A DNA stretch of 64,000 nt from Doris montereyensis (GCA_037039925.1 JAXRKP010000067.1:203501-267500), one strand, 5' to 3'. Numbered from the stretch's first letter, positions 11,318 to 25,242 are shown. Notes: generated by a model from the sequence alone, not told the origin. Translations and numbers: made by a program.

Positions 11318-11450
11318 TTCATCATTGAATTTTACCTGTCCACCATATGCCATGAGCTTAGAAAGGTGAATTAAGAGGAAACAGCAAAATGAAAGGAAAA
11401 AAGAGTAAGGAAAGAAGAAGAACCTATCACTAACACTGACCAACAGCCCC
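11318..11450 (+). repeat. Family C copy
   Basis: Begins TTTGTTTGTTTCATCATTG, then CTGTCCACCATATGCC, GGTGAATTAAGAGGAAACAG and GAAGAAGAACCTATCA, in the family order. Confidence 0.75.
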
Positions 11451-12780
11451 CAGTTTGACTCGTGTTTCAGATAATATTAGATACGCCCAATCAAAGTAGC
11501 TTCACTTCCTAGTTCAAGCGCTTAACTTTCTACCAAGAATGTGAGAATAACATAGAGTCGTGGTTTTAGAAAAAAAGAGAAGAAGAAGAGAAGAGAGAGA
11601 AAATATAGAGAGAACATAAGCAGTTAGAGAAGAATATAAGTTTTCTGACAAGACGCAAGTGTTAAATTGTGTGTGGGTTAAGAAAATGAAAGAGAAGAAA
11701 GACAGAGAGATAGAGAAAAGATATAAAAAAAAAGTAGTTTCGACAACGCCAGATGTTAGAGTATCCTGGTTTAAAAATAAAAGAGAAGAGGAGAGAGAGA
11801 TAGAGAGATAGAGAAAAATAAGTAGTTTTCAACAACACCTGGGTCATGGGATTAGTGAAAGGTGATTGGACAGTTCCTCATAAAGAAATAAAGATATAAT
11901 GATGTTCATTGAAACTCCCCACATAAATTCGACACAGCCAACCAGGCTATTATTGAATGACTGGAGTAAAGCCTGACCATGCAGCCACATCACCCCCCCC
12001 CACACCTCCCGCTCTATTAGTTACTTCATCTTTCTCTTATTTTCTTTGTCCTCTATTCGCCTTTCTTTATCTTCCTCATTCTCTTTATGTCTCCTGTTTG
12101 TTTCCTTTCCTCTTTCTGTCTCCTTTCTATCCCTCCCTCCTCTCCCTCCGTCTCTCTTATTTATGGCAGTTATATTTCATTTTCTTCTTTTTTTTTTTGT
12201 CTTTTCTTTTTGTTTATTGTTGTTATGGTGCTTGCTCTGTTGATGAACATTGCCCGATGGGTCGTTGCAGCAATGGCTCTATTAGTATTAGTTTCGTCCA
12301 GCATTATTTAGTGTTTATTTGTTTCTATGTCTCCTTGTTGCTTATGAAGGTTGGGCACACTGAAGATTTCTTGGTCCTGACCCGTTTTCTAACTTTTAGT
12401 ATTATACTTTTATATGGTTATACCTTTCGTATTCCTCTTCATTAGTAATGCAGTATTATTCCTTTTCATGTTTAATAAAAGTAGGCTGTAATAGATGTTA
12501 TTGTTAGCAAAACAATGCAATATAAACACGATGACAATAATAACAAAATGAATTGCCCGCTATGTCACCTCACTCAACGAAGATAAAAACAATACAATAA
12601 TCACAGGTACGTCGTGGTCAAGAGCGGCAGCCTCGTCGGCAGGGGGAGAAAACTATCGGTGCCACGTGCGGAAGCCTCGTACACAGTGGAACGAGATTAT
12701 TGACCCATATTGAGATCAGCTGCAAGAGTTAAAGGAATTTTAAAAAATTCAATTTCTTCCAACCTAATTCCAAGATGTTT
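11451..12780. other. No gene; GA-rich then CT-rich simple sequence
   Basis: Two imperfect copies of a roughly 90-bp block (near 11690-11760 and 11780-11850; GAGATAGAGAAAA then AGTAGTTT..CAACA) are followed by a pyrimidine-rich tract (12000-12210). Open frames across the CT tract are compositional. A small GC-richer patch lies at 12610-12690. Confidence 0.5.
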
Positions 12781-13260
12781 CTATTCGTCTACAGATCTAG
12801 AATAGAGGCAGCTTTCAGGGATGGTGATAGATTTGTCATCTTTTCTTTCTCATAATATAATAGATCTAGTAGATTCTAGGCTCTTTTTATGTCTCCTTGG
12901 TTGTACCAGACTACAAGTCCTTTCCGTTTGTTTTGAAATAATCAGAATATATGTTATATTTATAAATATAGATTTAGATCTAGGGCCTATATCTAGATCT
13001 AGTATAGAATCTAAAATCTGAAAATAGAATCTTTATCTAGATCTCTGAATTATTATATTGTTTAAATCTCTTATTTTGGAGATTCAAGACCTAAAACTAG
13101 ACTAGCTTTAGATTCTAGATCTAGAGATTCTAAATCTTAGTAAGTAGATCTATATATATCTAGAGAGAGAGAGAGGAGATCTGGATCTACATAGAGGCTA
13201 CTAGATCTAGATCTAGAAGAGCTAAAATTTCACCATAAAACAAAGAAGATAAAATGTTAC
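12781..13260. repeat. TCTAGATCTAGA-type word cluster
   Basis: The palindromic words CTAGA and AGATCT recur many times in several hundred bases, alone or fused (GATCTAGATCTAG). A second patch is at 13640-13800. There is no fixed period, so this is a composition bias or a degraded satellite. At 12806-12850 there is also a 45-base stretch nearly identical to the left flank of the element at 20041. Confidence 0.6.
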
Positions 13261-14977
13261 ATCTCAAGTCTTCAAAGATGACATCCTGGGCAAAGACCAA
13301 AGTCCAAACAATTAGACCCCACTGTGCCTACAATGGCAAATCATTCTCTTTATCATATAGATCTATATACACAGAGTTCTTTGTAGGGTAGGGGAAGCAA
13401 TGATCCTACTCACTGATCCAAACTAAAATTACAACAAAGACAAAGGGGCATTTCCCATTGATCTAACTGTGGACCTAGATCAGCAGAAAAGTTTATGGTT
13501 GGGGACCGTAAGATAGATAATGTTCAATCCATTGCTTTACACAGTGCCTATAATTCATCAGAACATTCTTCTAATCAGAAATAAAAATCAAAACGACAGA
13601 ACATCGTCAGTCGGACTGATCTAGAAAAATTGCTTCGGATTTACTTTCTTTCTTTAGTCTCTAGATCCCAATCTAGAATATAGATATTATATATACATAT
13701 CTAATCTAGATCTAGTTCTGAATTCCCATGTTCTACCTAGAATCTAATAGAAGCCTAATCAAGGTTCTAGTCTATAGAATCTAGAATTAGAGATGAGGGT
13801 CTCGGGTCTATTTTGATTATTTTCTCATTTTCTGGGAAGATTTCCAAAATCAGTCAATAAAATTAAACAAATCGTGGTCTTCTGACAAATGCTTATGGAG
13901 AAAACAAGGCGACTAACCTTTCATTGAAGCATTAGAATCCTGTGAGGAGAAAATGTCACGACAAAGAGTCAGTTACTATAATTGAAGAAGAAAGACACGA
14001 CGATGCTGACGCAAACAAAACATCCGTCCGTGAAAGACTGAGCGGCCATATTGAGGTCATATTTGTCACGTGACAATAGGCTAAGTTCTCTTTCATTCTT
14101 GACCACCATTCTCAAGTCTCTTTCGCAGTTTTTAATATATTTTTTTTTCAAACAAATGGTCATGAGCACACCTGAACTTGAGAGAGACTAGAATGATAAA
14201 CGATAAAGAGGTGATGGCGATAACACGAACTTGTGACGTTTGGGTTTGAACACTTTGTCAGACAAGACAGAAGGAGAGCGTATAAATTGAAAAATGAAGA
14301 CAACAGAGAGTTGTAGTACATTATGTCATTGTAGTTGAAGAGAACGGAAAAGACTTAAGATGAGAAGTTTAGAAAACCACTGTTACGATGCGAAAAGTAT
14401 GCAAGTAATTGATAACAATGTTATTAATAACTTTTTTCAAACAATCAAAAACCAACACCCACCCCCCCCCCCCAAAAAAAAAAGAAAACCCCACCAAAAC
14501 CAGTAACAGTAATAATGTACTCAAGAATTGAGTTGATCAGCTATTACGAAGAAGAAGAAGAAGAAGAAGAAGATGCATGCAGATAACACAGAAGAAAGAA
14601 TACAAAAATAACATAAAATACAACTGTGGAAAAGCAATATTCTGACATATTAATTATTATTATGGCGAAAGGGTGCATGGGCCAAACAAGTTTGAGAACC
14701 ACATCACTGGTGGTATAATCTGTCTATGTCGTAGCGCCCGACGCTTTCTTTTAATTTAAAAAAAACCCAAAACAACTGCCTTTATTATTGTACTATTTAT
14801 TTGTCATTGATTGAAGCGACGCTACGTGGAGGGAAAGGAGATCGTGGTAAGAGATCAATTTTCTGAAATAGTCAAGATTCCGCCCCCTAATGACGTAACA
14901 TAATGGAATGGAATCTGCTTGGGTATTACGTGACAAGACGGAGAACCGCCACGGTTTTGTTTGTGGCAACTCGTCCA
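13261..14977. other. No gene seen
   Basis: Contains the second TCTAGA-rich patch (13640-13800), a C-run then A-run (14461-14484) and a GAA microsatellite (14549-14573). About 14518-14645 shares scattered text (AATTGAGTTGATCAG; GCAACTGTGGAAAA-like) with 19308-19400, suggesting a dispersed repeat. Confidence 0.5.
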
Positions 14978-15308
14978 TTTGATTTGAGTTGATTTGATTT
15001 ACCCACATCCACAACTAAGGTGATCTCGAGGGCTTTTGGTAGGATTTTTAATTTTGTCCGGATCGCTCTGTAAACAGCCAAGGGATTGTTAACTTGCACA
15101 GTGTTGTGATCTGCACACGTAACCTCCTTTTTATTGCCTGTCTTTGATGGAACTAGAGTCGATCCACCTACCTGGACCAGGACGGGTATAGATTTTGCTC
15201 GAAAAACTCGAGAAATGTTTCCAACCTTTGGCGGGGCTCGAACCCACTACCTTTTGGTTGAGAGGCCAACACCTTGGCTTTGGACTACCGAGTACCGAGT
15301 CCCCTTGT
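14978..15308 (-). mobile_element. SINE-B, near full length
   Basis: Read on the minus strand: a tRNA-like head (TAGTCCAAAGCCAAGG as A-box region, GTGGGTTCGAGCCCC as B box), body with GCAGATCACAAC and CAGCGTGCA-like text, then AGATCACCTTAGTTGTGGAT, GTGGGTAAATCAAATCAA and an AAATC-repeat tail. This is the best preserved copy for defining the family. Confidence 0.8.
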
Positions 15309-15479
15309 CATTGACATTTAGTTGGATTGTAATGGCAACTGAGTAGTATTCCATTCATGATATAAACAAGGCATAGAAAGTTTAAATACACGGACACACC
15401 TTTTAGATTCGTTTAAACATGCTTCTGTATAAAATTTGTAGGAAATGAGCTTAGTAGATGCGCAATAGGTTTAAGACGT

Positions 15480-16790
<1,311 letters not shown>

Positions 16791-16884
16791 TGTATCTGTG
16801 AAATTAGAAAACACATTTACATACATATTATCATACGTTTTCAGAAGCTTTATATAAAGCTGTGGGTCATCGTGGTAGGTATGT

Positions 16885-17220
16885 GAAGAAAATTACATTG
16901 AATAATATGAAAGCCCCATACAAACAAAGACGAGACAAATACAAGGAATAGACAGAAAAAACTCTGACCACCATTTCTCTGTTGTCAACGTGCTTCCGAC
17001 TACGTTTTCTCTTCATGGCGAGGCGATGGCTGCCGATCTAGACGTCCCTAATTCTAGTACATGTAATAGGAGCTTCTAGGCGCCAACACAGAGATCGTAG
17101 GTTCGCTCCCCATGGTGGCCATGTTTAAAAAAAAAAATGTCTATTCCTTGTATTTGTCTCGTCTTTGTAAATTGTTCCTATTGGGTTTTAATATTATTCC
17201 ATGTCATTTCCTCCACTTTC
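16885..17220. repeat. Inverted repeat of about 75-85 bp arms
   Basis: The left arm (16893-16967) contains AAAGACGAGACAAATACAAG; the right arm (17131-17216) contains its reverse complement CTTGTATTTGTCTCGTCTTT. The centre has a tRNA B-box-like GTAGGTTCGCTCCC at about 17098. The third, direct copy of the arm is at 15485-15570. This could be a folded-back SINE or a small non-autonomous element. Confidence 0.6.
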
Positions 17221-17394
17221 GATATAGATAGATAACCTCCTTGGGGTAAATTGAATTCCACAACACTCGTAGTTGTGGATGTGGGTAAAATCAAATACAG
17301 TAGTCTCCGCCAGATTGCACGCCGCCAAAATGCATGATTCGTCATAATGCACGTTTTTTTCTTCATGTTACTGAATTTTACAACGCTAAAATTA

Positions 17395-17572
17395 CCTTTT
17401 CAAAATGCAAAAAACGGCTGGCTTGACTTCACCAAAATGCAAAAACAGCTGGCTTGACTTCACTAAAATGCAAAAACGGCTGGCTTGACTTCATTAAAAT
17501 GTAAAAACGGCTGGCTTGACTTCACCAAAATGCAAAAACGGCTGGCTTGACTTCACCAAAATGCAACAAGTT
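17395..17572. repeat. 32-bp tandem repeat inside the Tigger-like element
   Basis: Five to six units of CAAAATGCAAAAACGGCTGG then CTTGACTTCAC. The CCAAAATGCA word and the GACTTCGCCAAAATGCACG text near the other end show that the array was amplified from the element's own subterminal sequence. Confidence 0.85.
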
Positions 17573-17680
17573 TGTGTAAGTCCGTCTTCAATTCGTTGCA
17601 TTTAAAGAGGCAATTCCTGTGAAAAATAAATCTGATAACTGCCTCTTCTCGCCTCGTTCCAATGACACAATCTGTCACGC

Positions 17681-17973
<293 letters not shown>

Positions 17974-18399
17974 TTTTACTCACGGAGGTTGTACTCTGTA
18001 TGACACAAGTGTCAACCAATTTTTTAAAAAAACCCAGCATTATTGCCGAATGTCTTCACCATCTTGAGTGAGAGAAGAATGTAACAGATCTATGAGAAGG
18101 CTAAATAACAAACAAACCCCTAACAATAACAATCAATAACAAAAAAAGATAGGGTTAAGATTTCCAAACAAGAATGGCAATGTAGTAATACACAGTCATG
18201 GGTCATGGCCTAAGGTCATGGCCTTTGACTTCGCCAAAATGCACGATTTTTTTGTCACCCGTGGACCGTCCATTTTGGCGGAGACTACTGTAAAATCAAA
18301 CCATAGGAAGTATTTATCTGCTGTGATACCCGTGGTTGTGGATGTGGGTAAAATCCTAAGAACTTTTATCTACAGTCATATCCATCTCGGTGGACGGAT

Positions 18400-18401
<2 letters not shown>

Positions 18402-18490
<89 letters not shown>

Positions 18491-18643
18491 ACACACAGGG
18501 AGATAGAAATAAAGAGAGGGAGAAGGCGGGAGAGGAAGGGATGGATACATACAGACAGACAAACAAGCCAGAGAGAGAGAGATTGGTGGAGAAGGACAGA
18601 GACAGAAAGAGAGAGGAGGGGGAGAAGAGAGATAGTGTGAGAC

Positions 18644-18716
<73 letters not shown>

Positions 18717-18835
18717 ACACAGGGATATATAAAGAGAGAGAAGAGAGATATATAAATAGAGAGGGAGAAGGAGGAGAGAAGGAGGAGACAGACAGACAGA
18801 CAAACAAGCCAGAGAGAGAGAGAGTTGGGGGGGAG

Positions 18836-18867
<32 letters not shown>

Positions 18868-18902
18868 GAGAGAGAGAGAGAGAGAGAGAGAGAGGGGGAG
18901 GA

Positions 18903-18987
<85 letters not shown>

Positions 18988-19029
18988 GAGAGAGGGAGAG
19001 AGAGAGAGAGAGAGGAGAGATAGCGAGAG

Positions 19030-19079
<50 letters not shown>

Positions 19080-19110
19080 GGGGAGAGACAGACAGACAGA
19101 CAGACAGACA
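18402..19110. repeat. Compound GA microsatellite block
   Basis: Four long GA tracts are separated by diverged copies of a linker: GACAGACAAACAAGCCAGAG recurs at about 18555 and 18795, along with GGGAGAAGGAGG-like text. The block grew as tract-plus-linker units. The very long S/L and R/E open frames are artefacts. Confidence 0.9.
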
Positions 19111-19179
19111 GTCACACACAGATAAAGAGATAGGCAAACAGACGGAGACAAAGAGCGAGAAAGAGCCCATCGTCAAACA

Positions 19180-20036
19180 ACCGACTTGATTCGCATAAAT
19201 TAGTTATAGATGTAGTACGTGAAATAAGTAATAACTCATACTGTTCTTGAATTTAGTATTATTTCTTTGCCAGCTTAAATCAAAGAAGATCAAGCGCTGA
19301 CATTGTTCAATAATTGAGTTGGTCAGTTATTTTTTTACGAAAAACAAATAAATGTTGTCTTTGCAACTAATCATAAATATGCAACTCTGGAAAATACAAC
19401 AGAGTGAGTTGCCCTTAGCGTTGAGAACAACAACTAGAATCTTTTATACTTCCACTCTTCTGCTATTGATTTTACATTTTATGGAAATAATGGTACATTA
19501 GGCCTGTCTGTAATAATATTGGTCTATAATTTCTGAATAAAGTCGGGTATTTTGCTGGTGAAAATATCAACTGAGCCACGATAAGAAGAGACAACGCTTG
19601 CTAAACCATGAGTGAAGCGGTAAGTTAACAATTTCTAAGTGAAAAGAAACTGACGACTAAATCCTGATTCAGATTCTCCACCAGTAGCACACGTCTTCAT
19701 ATTCTTATCATTCTACGTTACGTATGTCAAGCATGTCAAATAATAAGTCTAAATGAGAGTAGACCTAGATCTAGTTGCTATTAACATTTGAATCTATAAA
19801 GTGTAAATAAAATCTTATCTTAGATGTCAAATTTATGGGATGTTCACATGATCACTTCTAAATCTAAGATCGAAAAGCAACAATAACAAAGAGATTTCAT
19901 GTAAAACTTTTTGTGGCAGAAATTCCAAAGCCAAATGATCTAACAGGTTAGGGGATGAAATTCATTGAGAAGTAAACATAACACATGTCAAACCAGACTT
20001 CAGGGATGGTGATAGATTTGTATCTTTTTCTTTCTT
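19180..20036. other. No gene seen
   Basis: AT-rich sequence. 19308-19400 resembles 14518-14645. 19998-20040 is the left flank shared with 12806-12850. No coding signal. Confidence 0.5.
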
Positions 20037-20040
20037 ATAA

Positions 20041-20725
20041 GGCAGGTTTCACAAAATTGGCCATCCCCATTTCCCCTTTTGCCAAAATATATATGTGGCA
20101 GGTTTCACAAAATGGTCCATCCCCATTTCCCTTTTTTGTCAAAATGTACATGTTATAATTTTTACAAGTGTTATATACCATGTTAAAGCTTAGAACATGA
20201 GGATTCCAGATATATGACTTTAAGAGATAGCAAAGGACTGTGGGGAAAGTAAATTAGCTTTTAAAAGTCATGTTTTTCAGTCAAGGGGCATAACTGTGAA
20301 AATTCTAGGTCCAATGCCAGTACGTAATGTTACGTGAACTGTTCGCGTCCGTCGACCGAGGTTTCCCTGGCGTTTATTTAGTGACGTAATGCATGGGCAT
20401 CTGGTTTGGAGAGTTCCCTGACTTTTCCCTAGTTCTCAATAAGATGTGAAGTCTGTGTTTGTGTTTCCCGACACCTGGCGTGGAGTCGACGGCCTGTGCC
20501 TTACCGTTGATCAGATGACTCGCGTGATCCGGATCGTGTGGATGATGAAAACCAATGCCTTTTGTCCCGTTTTTGTAAAATTCTGTGATTGTACACCTTT
20601 ATACTATCCTTATTACGTGTTACGGGTTTATCGTGTGTACCATTCTGCTCAAACTGGTACGGTAAACTTCACGACTTATAATTTTAACGAGTGAGGATGC
20701 GATACGTATAGGCCGATATTTGCCA

Positions 20726-20812
<87 letters not shown>

Positions 20813-22193
20813 CCAGCAACAAAACCCTCGCCGAAAAGAAAGCGCTTTTGACGACAATTGTTCCTTTCTCCCCGTACGAGCCCCCCCCACCCACCCATCA
20901 TCACTTCTCCACTACACCCGTCATCACTCACCCCCTCTCTAACTATCTACAGTCACATAGAGCGCCCCTAGACTAGCACAAACTTGTCTTTATCGATCGA
21001 TAATTTTTCGCGGAATACGGGACGGGATGGGAGAGGTGGCTGACAAATCTTGAACTCTACTTGAACCTGTGCTATTAGTATTATTTCTCTCTCTCTCTCG
21101 TTGAAATGGGTTTTTTAGTAATATTGTATTGTTATGCCAAGAAGACTGTGCATAGTGGAGACGTAAAGTCACTATCATTGTAATGGACTTCTAAACCTCC
21201 CGTATTGCCAATTATCTTGTCTTTATTTATTAGAACATAGTAAATCATGAAAGCCTATTGATTGCCGGACTTCTTTACATAAGTTTCACTCATGATAAGC
21301 CAAAGCAGGTTTTGCTAATGCAACCAATATAATCTGAACGGTCTCCGAATCTAACCTGATCACAGTCTCCTTTCTGATGTCCGATCATCGTCTACATTTT
21401 TGCATGGCCGTAAGCGCATGGCCGTAAGAGTCTTCAGAAAACAAAATATTCCGCAAAGCCAACCAGACAATTTAAAAACAAAAATTTCATGATTTCCCAA
21501 TAGGCTTACACGAGATGAACTACGAGACAATAGCTCGACGCAATATTCCCGTTATTAGATCTCAGATCGAAAAAAATATTTTTTGTCCAACCATGAGGTT
21601 TCGAAGACTGCCAGTAGTCTCATGGTATTCTCACTCTCATTTAGAGTTACCTATGATTTTTTTTTCGTGTCTTTTACAGAATATATGGTGGTAGGAATAC
21701 GTTTTCTTTTCACTCCAGATAAAAAAAACGACGCTTCTACCTATTTTTCAACTGTTTTTTTCAGCTCTTACTGTGTGTTCATTTGTAGACATCAGTTGTT
21801 ACATAATAACGAAAATCTGAAACCTGCCTCTCACGTGATCACTGCAAAAGATAAAAATATTTAGGACTCGCCAAATTTTCTTTGAACAATTCTCTTCCAC
21901 ATGGAATTAAAGAAAACAGAATAAAAGATGGTTGACCTACCTACCTTTAAGGTGAAAAGGGACTTATTAAAAAAGAGGGAAATGCCGTCTGTCTGGATTG
22001 CTGATGTTCACATCCAAAAAATATTCACAAAACGCACAAATTGAAAGCAAATTTCACAATATTATGTTTTTTATATCTGCGATGTCAAAGCTATACATGG
22101 ACCAAATGTTAAGAAGATTCATCAATTAAACTTTGAGAAAGATTAATTGAAGAGTTCAAGCTATCATTGGGTCCTATTTTTGTGAAACCTGCC
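20041..22193. mobile_element. 2.15-kb inverted-repeat DNA element, ATAA target duplication
   Basis: It begins GGCAGGTTTCACAAAA at 20041 and ends with the exact inverse TTTTGTGAAACCTGCC at 22193. ATAA stands immediately before (20037-20040) and after (22194-22197). A second direct copy of the terminal motif lies at about 20098. No transposase is visible. The interior holds AAGGGGCATAACTGTGAAAA, a GC-richer segment at 20328-20700 that might be a nested insertion (possible solo LTR, weak), and a GA tract. The superfamily is unknown to me. Confidence 0.65.
20729..20808. repeat. GA microsatellite
   Basis: Forty uninterrupted GA units inside the element above. Confidence 0.95.
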
Positions 22194-22197
22194 ATAA

Positions 22198-23541
22198 CTA
22201 TAGTCTATCACCGACGTTATTCGAACCGTCATTAATCAGACAAACTGTCTGTATTTTGGCAAATAGCTGGGAACAAAATAGTCTGATCCAACAATTTGTT
22301 ATTCCGCTTGGACAAGGCAACAAGTTAATAATAGTTGTCCCGCTGTCTGTCAATCCGACATGCGGCACGCCTTCTAAGCCCAAGAGATTTCAGAGCAATC
22401 GGGAACTTTGCAGAGCAATTTTGGGCTTTTAAATGAACTAATGAACTATGACCAATGAAAGACGGTAGGTGATAAAGGCAGCGTCACTCCTGTGAACTAA
22501 ACTAATCGGTGAACTGTTCTGTTTTCACACCTCACATTATTGTTTTCACTTTTTTGTTGTTGTGTAAAGTAATACCATACGAAATAATTTCAGGGTTTTT
22601 TTTTTTCTTTTAGAAGCAGTGTATATATTTATTACACAGCATCTATGCAGTACTATACAAATTGATACTTAAGAAGTTGCTCGGTTACAAATATGCTCCA
22701 TATATAACCTTCTGAAAATTTCAAAATGTCTCACTTCCAACAATGTTCGAATAAGCAAAGCCAGCAGAATTTCAATCTCATGTCACACTGTCCAATATTA
22801 ATGTCTGATATCTCAATTTGGTATATATATAATATATTATATGTCAGTTTCAATGTGCCGATCTCATGATGCACAGTCTGATGTTCCAGTCTCACGCCGT
22901 GTCACCGTGACCTGAAAGTCGCATTCTGTCACAAATGACTGCTGTAACTGACGGCAAGCTCACAATAAATTCTCCTTACTTTCTTCCCTTTCTTTTATCC
23001 ACCCCATAAAAACCAATCCCCAACTTTTCATCTCACGTTTTCAAAATAAAAACCCGCTTTATTATTTTCCTTTCTGTGTGCTCGACCATGGGAGTCCTTC
23101 CCAGGTTAATTTTTAAACACAAATGAAATCTACTGACAGCCTAAATCTACATTTGAATGAGAAGTTGCAGTTGCTGTAGTGTGTGACTTTGAATGTTATT
23201 TGATGTATTATTTCTTATAAATAAACAAGGAAAACATCAATCACTCCCTTACTCCATTTGACTTTCATTGGAAAGAGGCAAAGCTTATGATTCAAATGGT
23301 GCTTACATTGCTGAAATTGGCAGATTTAAACTTAGATATAATTTATATTAATATTGATCACATTGACAGGAGTTGAGTGAGATCTTTCTCTGTTGTGTGA
23401 ATTTTTTCTTTGTTTTGGCGATGTTATTTGTCTATTTGTTCTCATTACAAGTTCCTCATAATTTTTTGCTACCACATTTTTTAAGACAACTGTGAGACGT
23501 TAATGATTTTTTCTTTTTGTTTCTTTTTTGTTTGTTTCCAG
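22198..23541. other. No gene recognised upstream of the plus-strand gene
   Basis: Upstream of the exon at 23542. It must hold an intron or the 5' side of that gene, because that exon starts in the middle of a protein, but I could not identify an upstream exon. A T-run is at 22590-22600 and a short TA-rich patch at 22825-22845. Confidence 0.4.
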
Positions 23542-23688
23542 GAAAGTAAAGAATTGGCGTTAAAGAAAAAAGCTTCAAGTCTTTCTAGAGATTTACAAAA
23601 GTTTGGTACGACCCATGGATTCAAGCATTTCAGCTGCTACCTTCGAGGGAAGGAGGAGCTTGTTGTTAGTGTCCGAAATAGCCTTCCT
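23542..23688 (+). CDS. Unidentified plus-strand gene, exon A
   Basis: 147 bp, phase 0 to phase 0, between a strong acceptor (TTTGTTTGTTTCCAG) and donor (GTAAGT). It encodes 49 residues beginning ESKELALKKKASSLSRDLQK and including HGFKHFSCYLRGKEELVVSV, a basic amphipathic helix-like start followed by a compact hydrophobic stretch. I do not recognise the family. It belongs to one gene with the exons at 25161, 27872, 29887 and 35538 because every junction keeps the reading frame. The first coding exon is not visible, so the protein extends upstream. Confidence 0.65.
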
Positions 23689-23736
23689 GTAAGTCTTTTC
23701 AACTTTTTATTTCATGTTTACGTGACATTTTATGCT

Positions 23737-23980
23737 TGATTTGATTTGATTGCACCAACTGGTAGCATTTTTAAAAGATTTTGCTTGCCCATACTGCCCT
23801 GTAAACTGCCAAAGGATCTTTAACGTGCACAGAGTGTTGTTATCTGCATACGCAACCTCCTTTTATTGTCCATCTACCCGGACCAGGGGTGGGTTATTCT
23901 AAAAGAAACTCGAGAAAATTGTTCAACATGTCGGGCACAAACCCAGAACCTTTTGGTTGAGAGGCCGAGTCCCCCTATCA
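23737..23980 (-). mobile_element. SINE-B, diverged
   Basis: The 3' tail (inverse of AAATCAAATC) is directly after the exon donor. The body keeps GTGCACAGAGTGTTG and TCTACCCGGACCAGG, and the head keeps CCTTTTGGTTGAGAGGCCGA. It is intronic to the plus-strand gene. Confidence 0.7.
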
Positions 23981-24314
23981 AATGGAAATCAAGAGTGATA
24001 TATTTTAAAGATACATCATTATATCAATTTACTTAGCATTGAATGACAATTGCCGACCTATCTGTGCTTCTGCTAAGTTGTTCTTTGTCACCCTGATGTA
24101 TCGGTTGTGAACATGTCCTCACAATTTTAGCAGTATTAGTCTATGAGATAAAATTATTAGGAAACGCCCCTCAGCCGTTACATCTGCATTTAGCATGGAA
24201 CAACCTAGCGGAATCACTGATAGATCAGCGGTTGCCTTTCAGAGAGTAAGCAAACAGGGAACACCCATGTTTACAAATATTTCTGTAAATCAACAAATCC
24301 AGAGCATGTGATAG

Positions 24315-24662
24315 GAGATAGGAGAACATTTTTATAGCGCTTTTCACGAGAGACCTCAATGTGCTTAAAAGTACATCATTTATCCCCCAGCAGGCCATTT
24401 CATTCAAAGTCCTTCTCAACTCCCGGGAGCTTACAGTACACAAGCTTGTTAGGTTTTTCATACTCTTACTCTTACAAGATTTTTCTCTACCTTTAGCTGG
24501 GTACTCATTCACACCTGAGTCAAGTGAGGAAAGCAGAGTGAAGTGCCTCTCCTAAGAGTGCAACATTGTGGAAGAAAAACCCAGCCGTCCCAACCATGGG
24601 GCTTGAACTAGTGTGGTCATGATTACCAGCTCATAACACTGCGGTTCAGCTACATCGTCTCA
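24315..24662 (-). mobile_element. SINE-D
   Basis: On the minus strand the tRNA-like head reads GTAGCTGAACCGCAGTGTTA with a B-box-like GTTCAAGCCCC. The body contains GAGTACCCAGCTAAAGGTAG, CTCCCGGGAGTTGAGAAGGA and TGGCCTGCTGGGGGATAAAT. The only other copy in the window is at 58345-58650, which matches over the whole length. Confidence 0.75.
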
Positions 24663-25160
24663 ATATAGATTACAGCTACCCTTGATGCTATTGCTTCCTG
24701 TCTCTTCTAAGAAACTGCATCACCCACAAGGAGGTTCAAAGCTGTTGAAAATATCACTTGACAGTGAAATATTAATACCATCTGTAAATCATTTTTTAAA
24801 TGCTAAAAATTTCAAGCGGTATGAAATTCATTGCCAGATTAGTTGAAATCTACTGTGACGATGCCATGTCAGAGAAAGCAGTGAGAAAAAGAGTTTGCAA
24901 TTTTAGCAAAGAATGCCGAAATGTTGACAATGAAGCCAAAAGTGTTAGCGTCACCTCCTCCCTGTCAATTCTGAAATGTGTTATGAAACTTTAAAGAATT
25001 GCCATGCATATTCAAAACAAAAGACAAAGAATACTCTGAGCAGGGTCTTCTTTGTCTGTATGGCAACAGATGGACTCAAATTTATTTTGTATTTTATTGT
25101 CGTTCAGCCCTAGATTATCTATCATGGCTAAGCTCATGATGATTACTTTTGCTTTAACAG

Positions 25161-25242
25161 ACCACACCATCTCGGGTTCATCCAGAAAGCCGTCCCTCCA
25201 TCCCACAGACAGCCTGTCATCTGCCTGTCTACCTTATGACAC
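25161..25242 (+). CDS. Unidentified plus-strand gene, exon B
   Basis: 82 bp from acceptor CTTTAACAG to donor GTAAGG, entering in phase 0 and leaving in phase 1. It reads TTPSRVHPESRPSIPQTACH then LPVYLMT: a proline/serine-rich linker followed by a short hydrophobic strand. The exon is small and would be hard to trust alone; support comes from its phases, which match the exons at 23542 and 27872. Confidence 0.5.

Noticed and set aside
11957..12445. 162-codon open frame with hydrophobic stretches
   Set aside because: Most of it covers a CT-rich tract; no homology recognised, no splice support, several overlapping frames equally open.
17060..17125. Possible tRNA gene (B-box-like GTAGGTTCGCTCCC)
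   Set aside because: No matching acceptor stem or properly spaced A box; better explained as a tRNA-derived SINE remnant between inverted arms.
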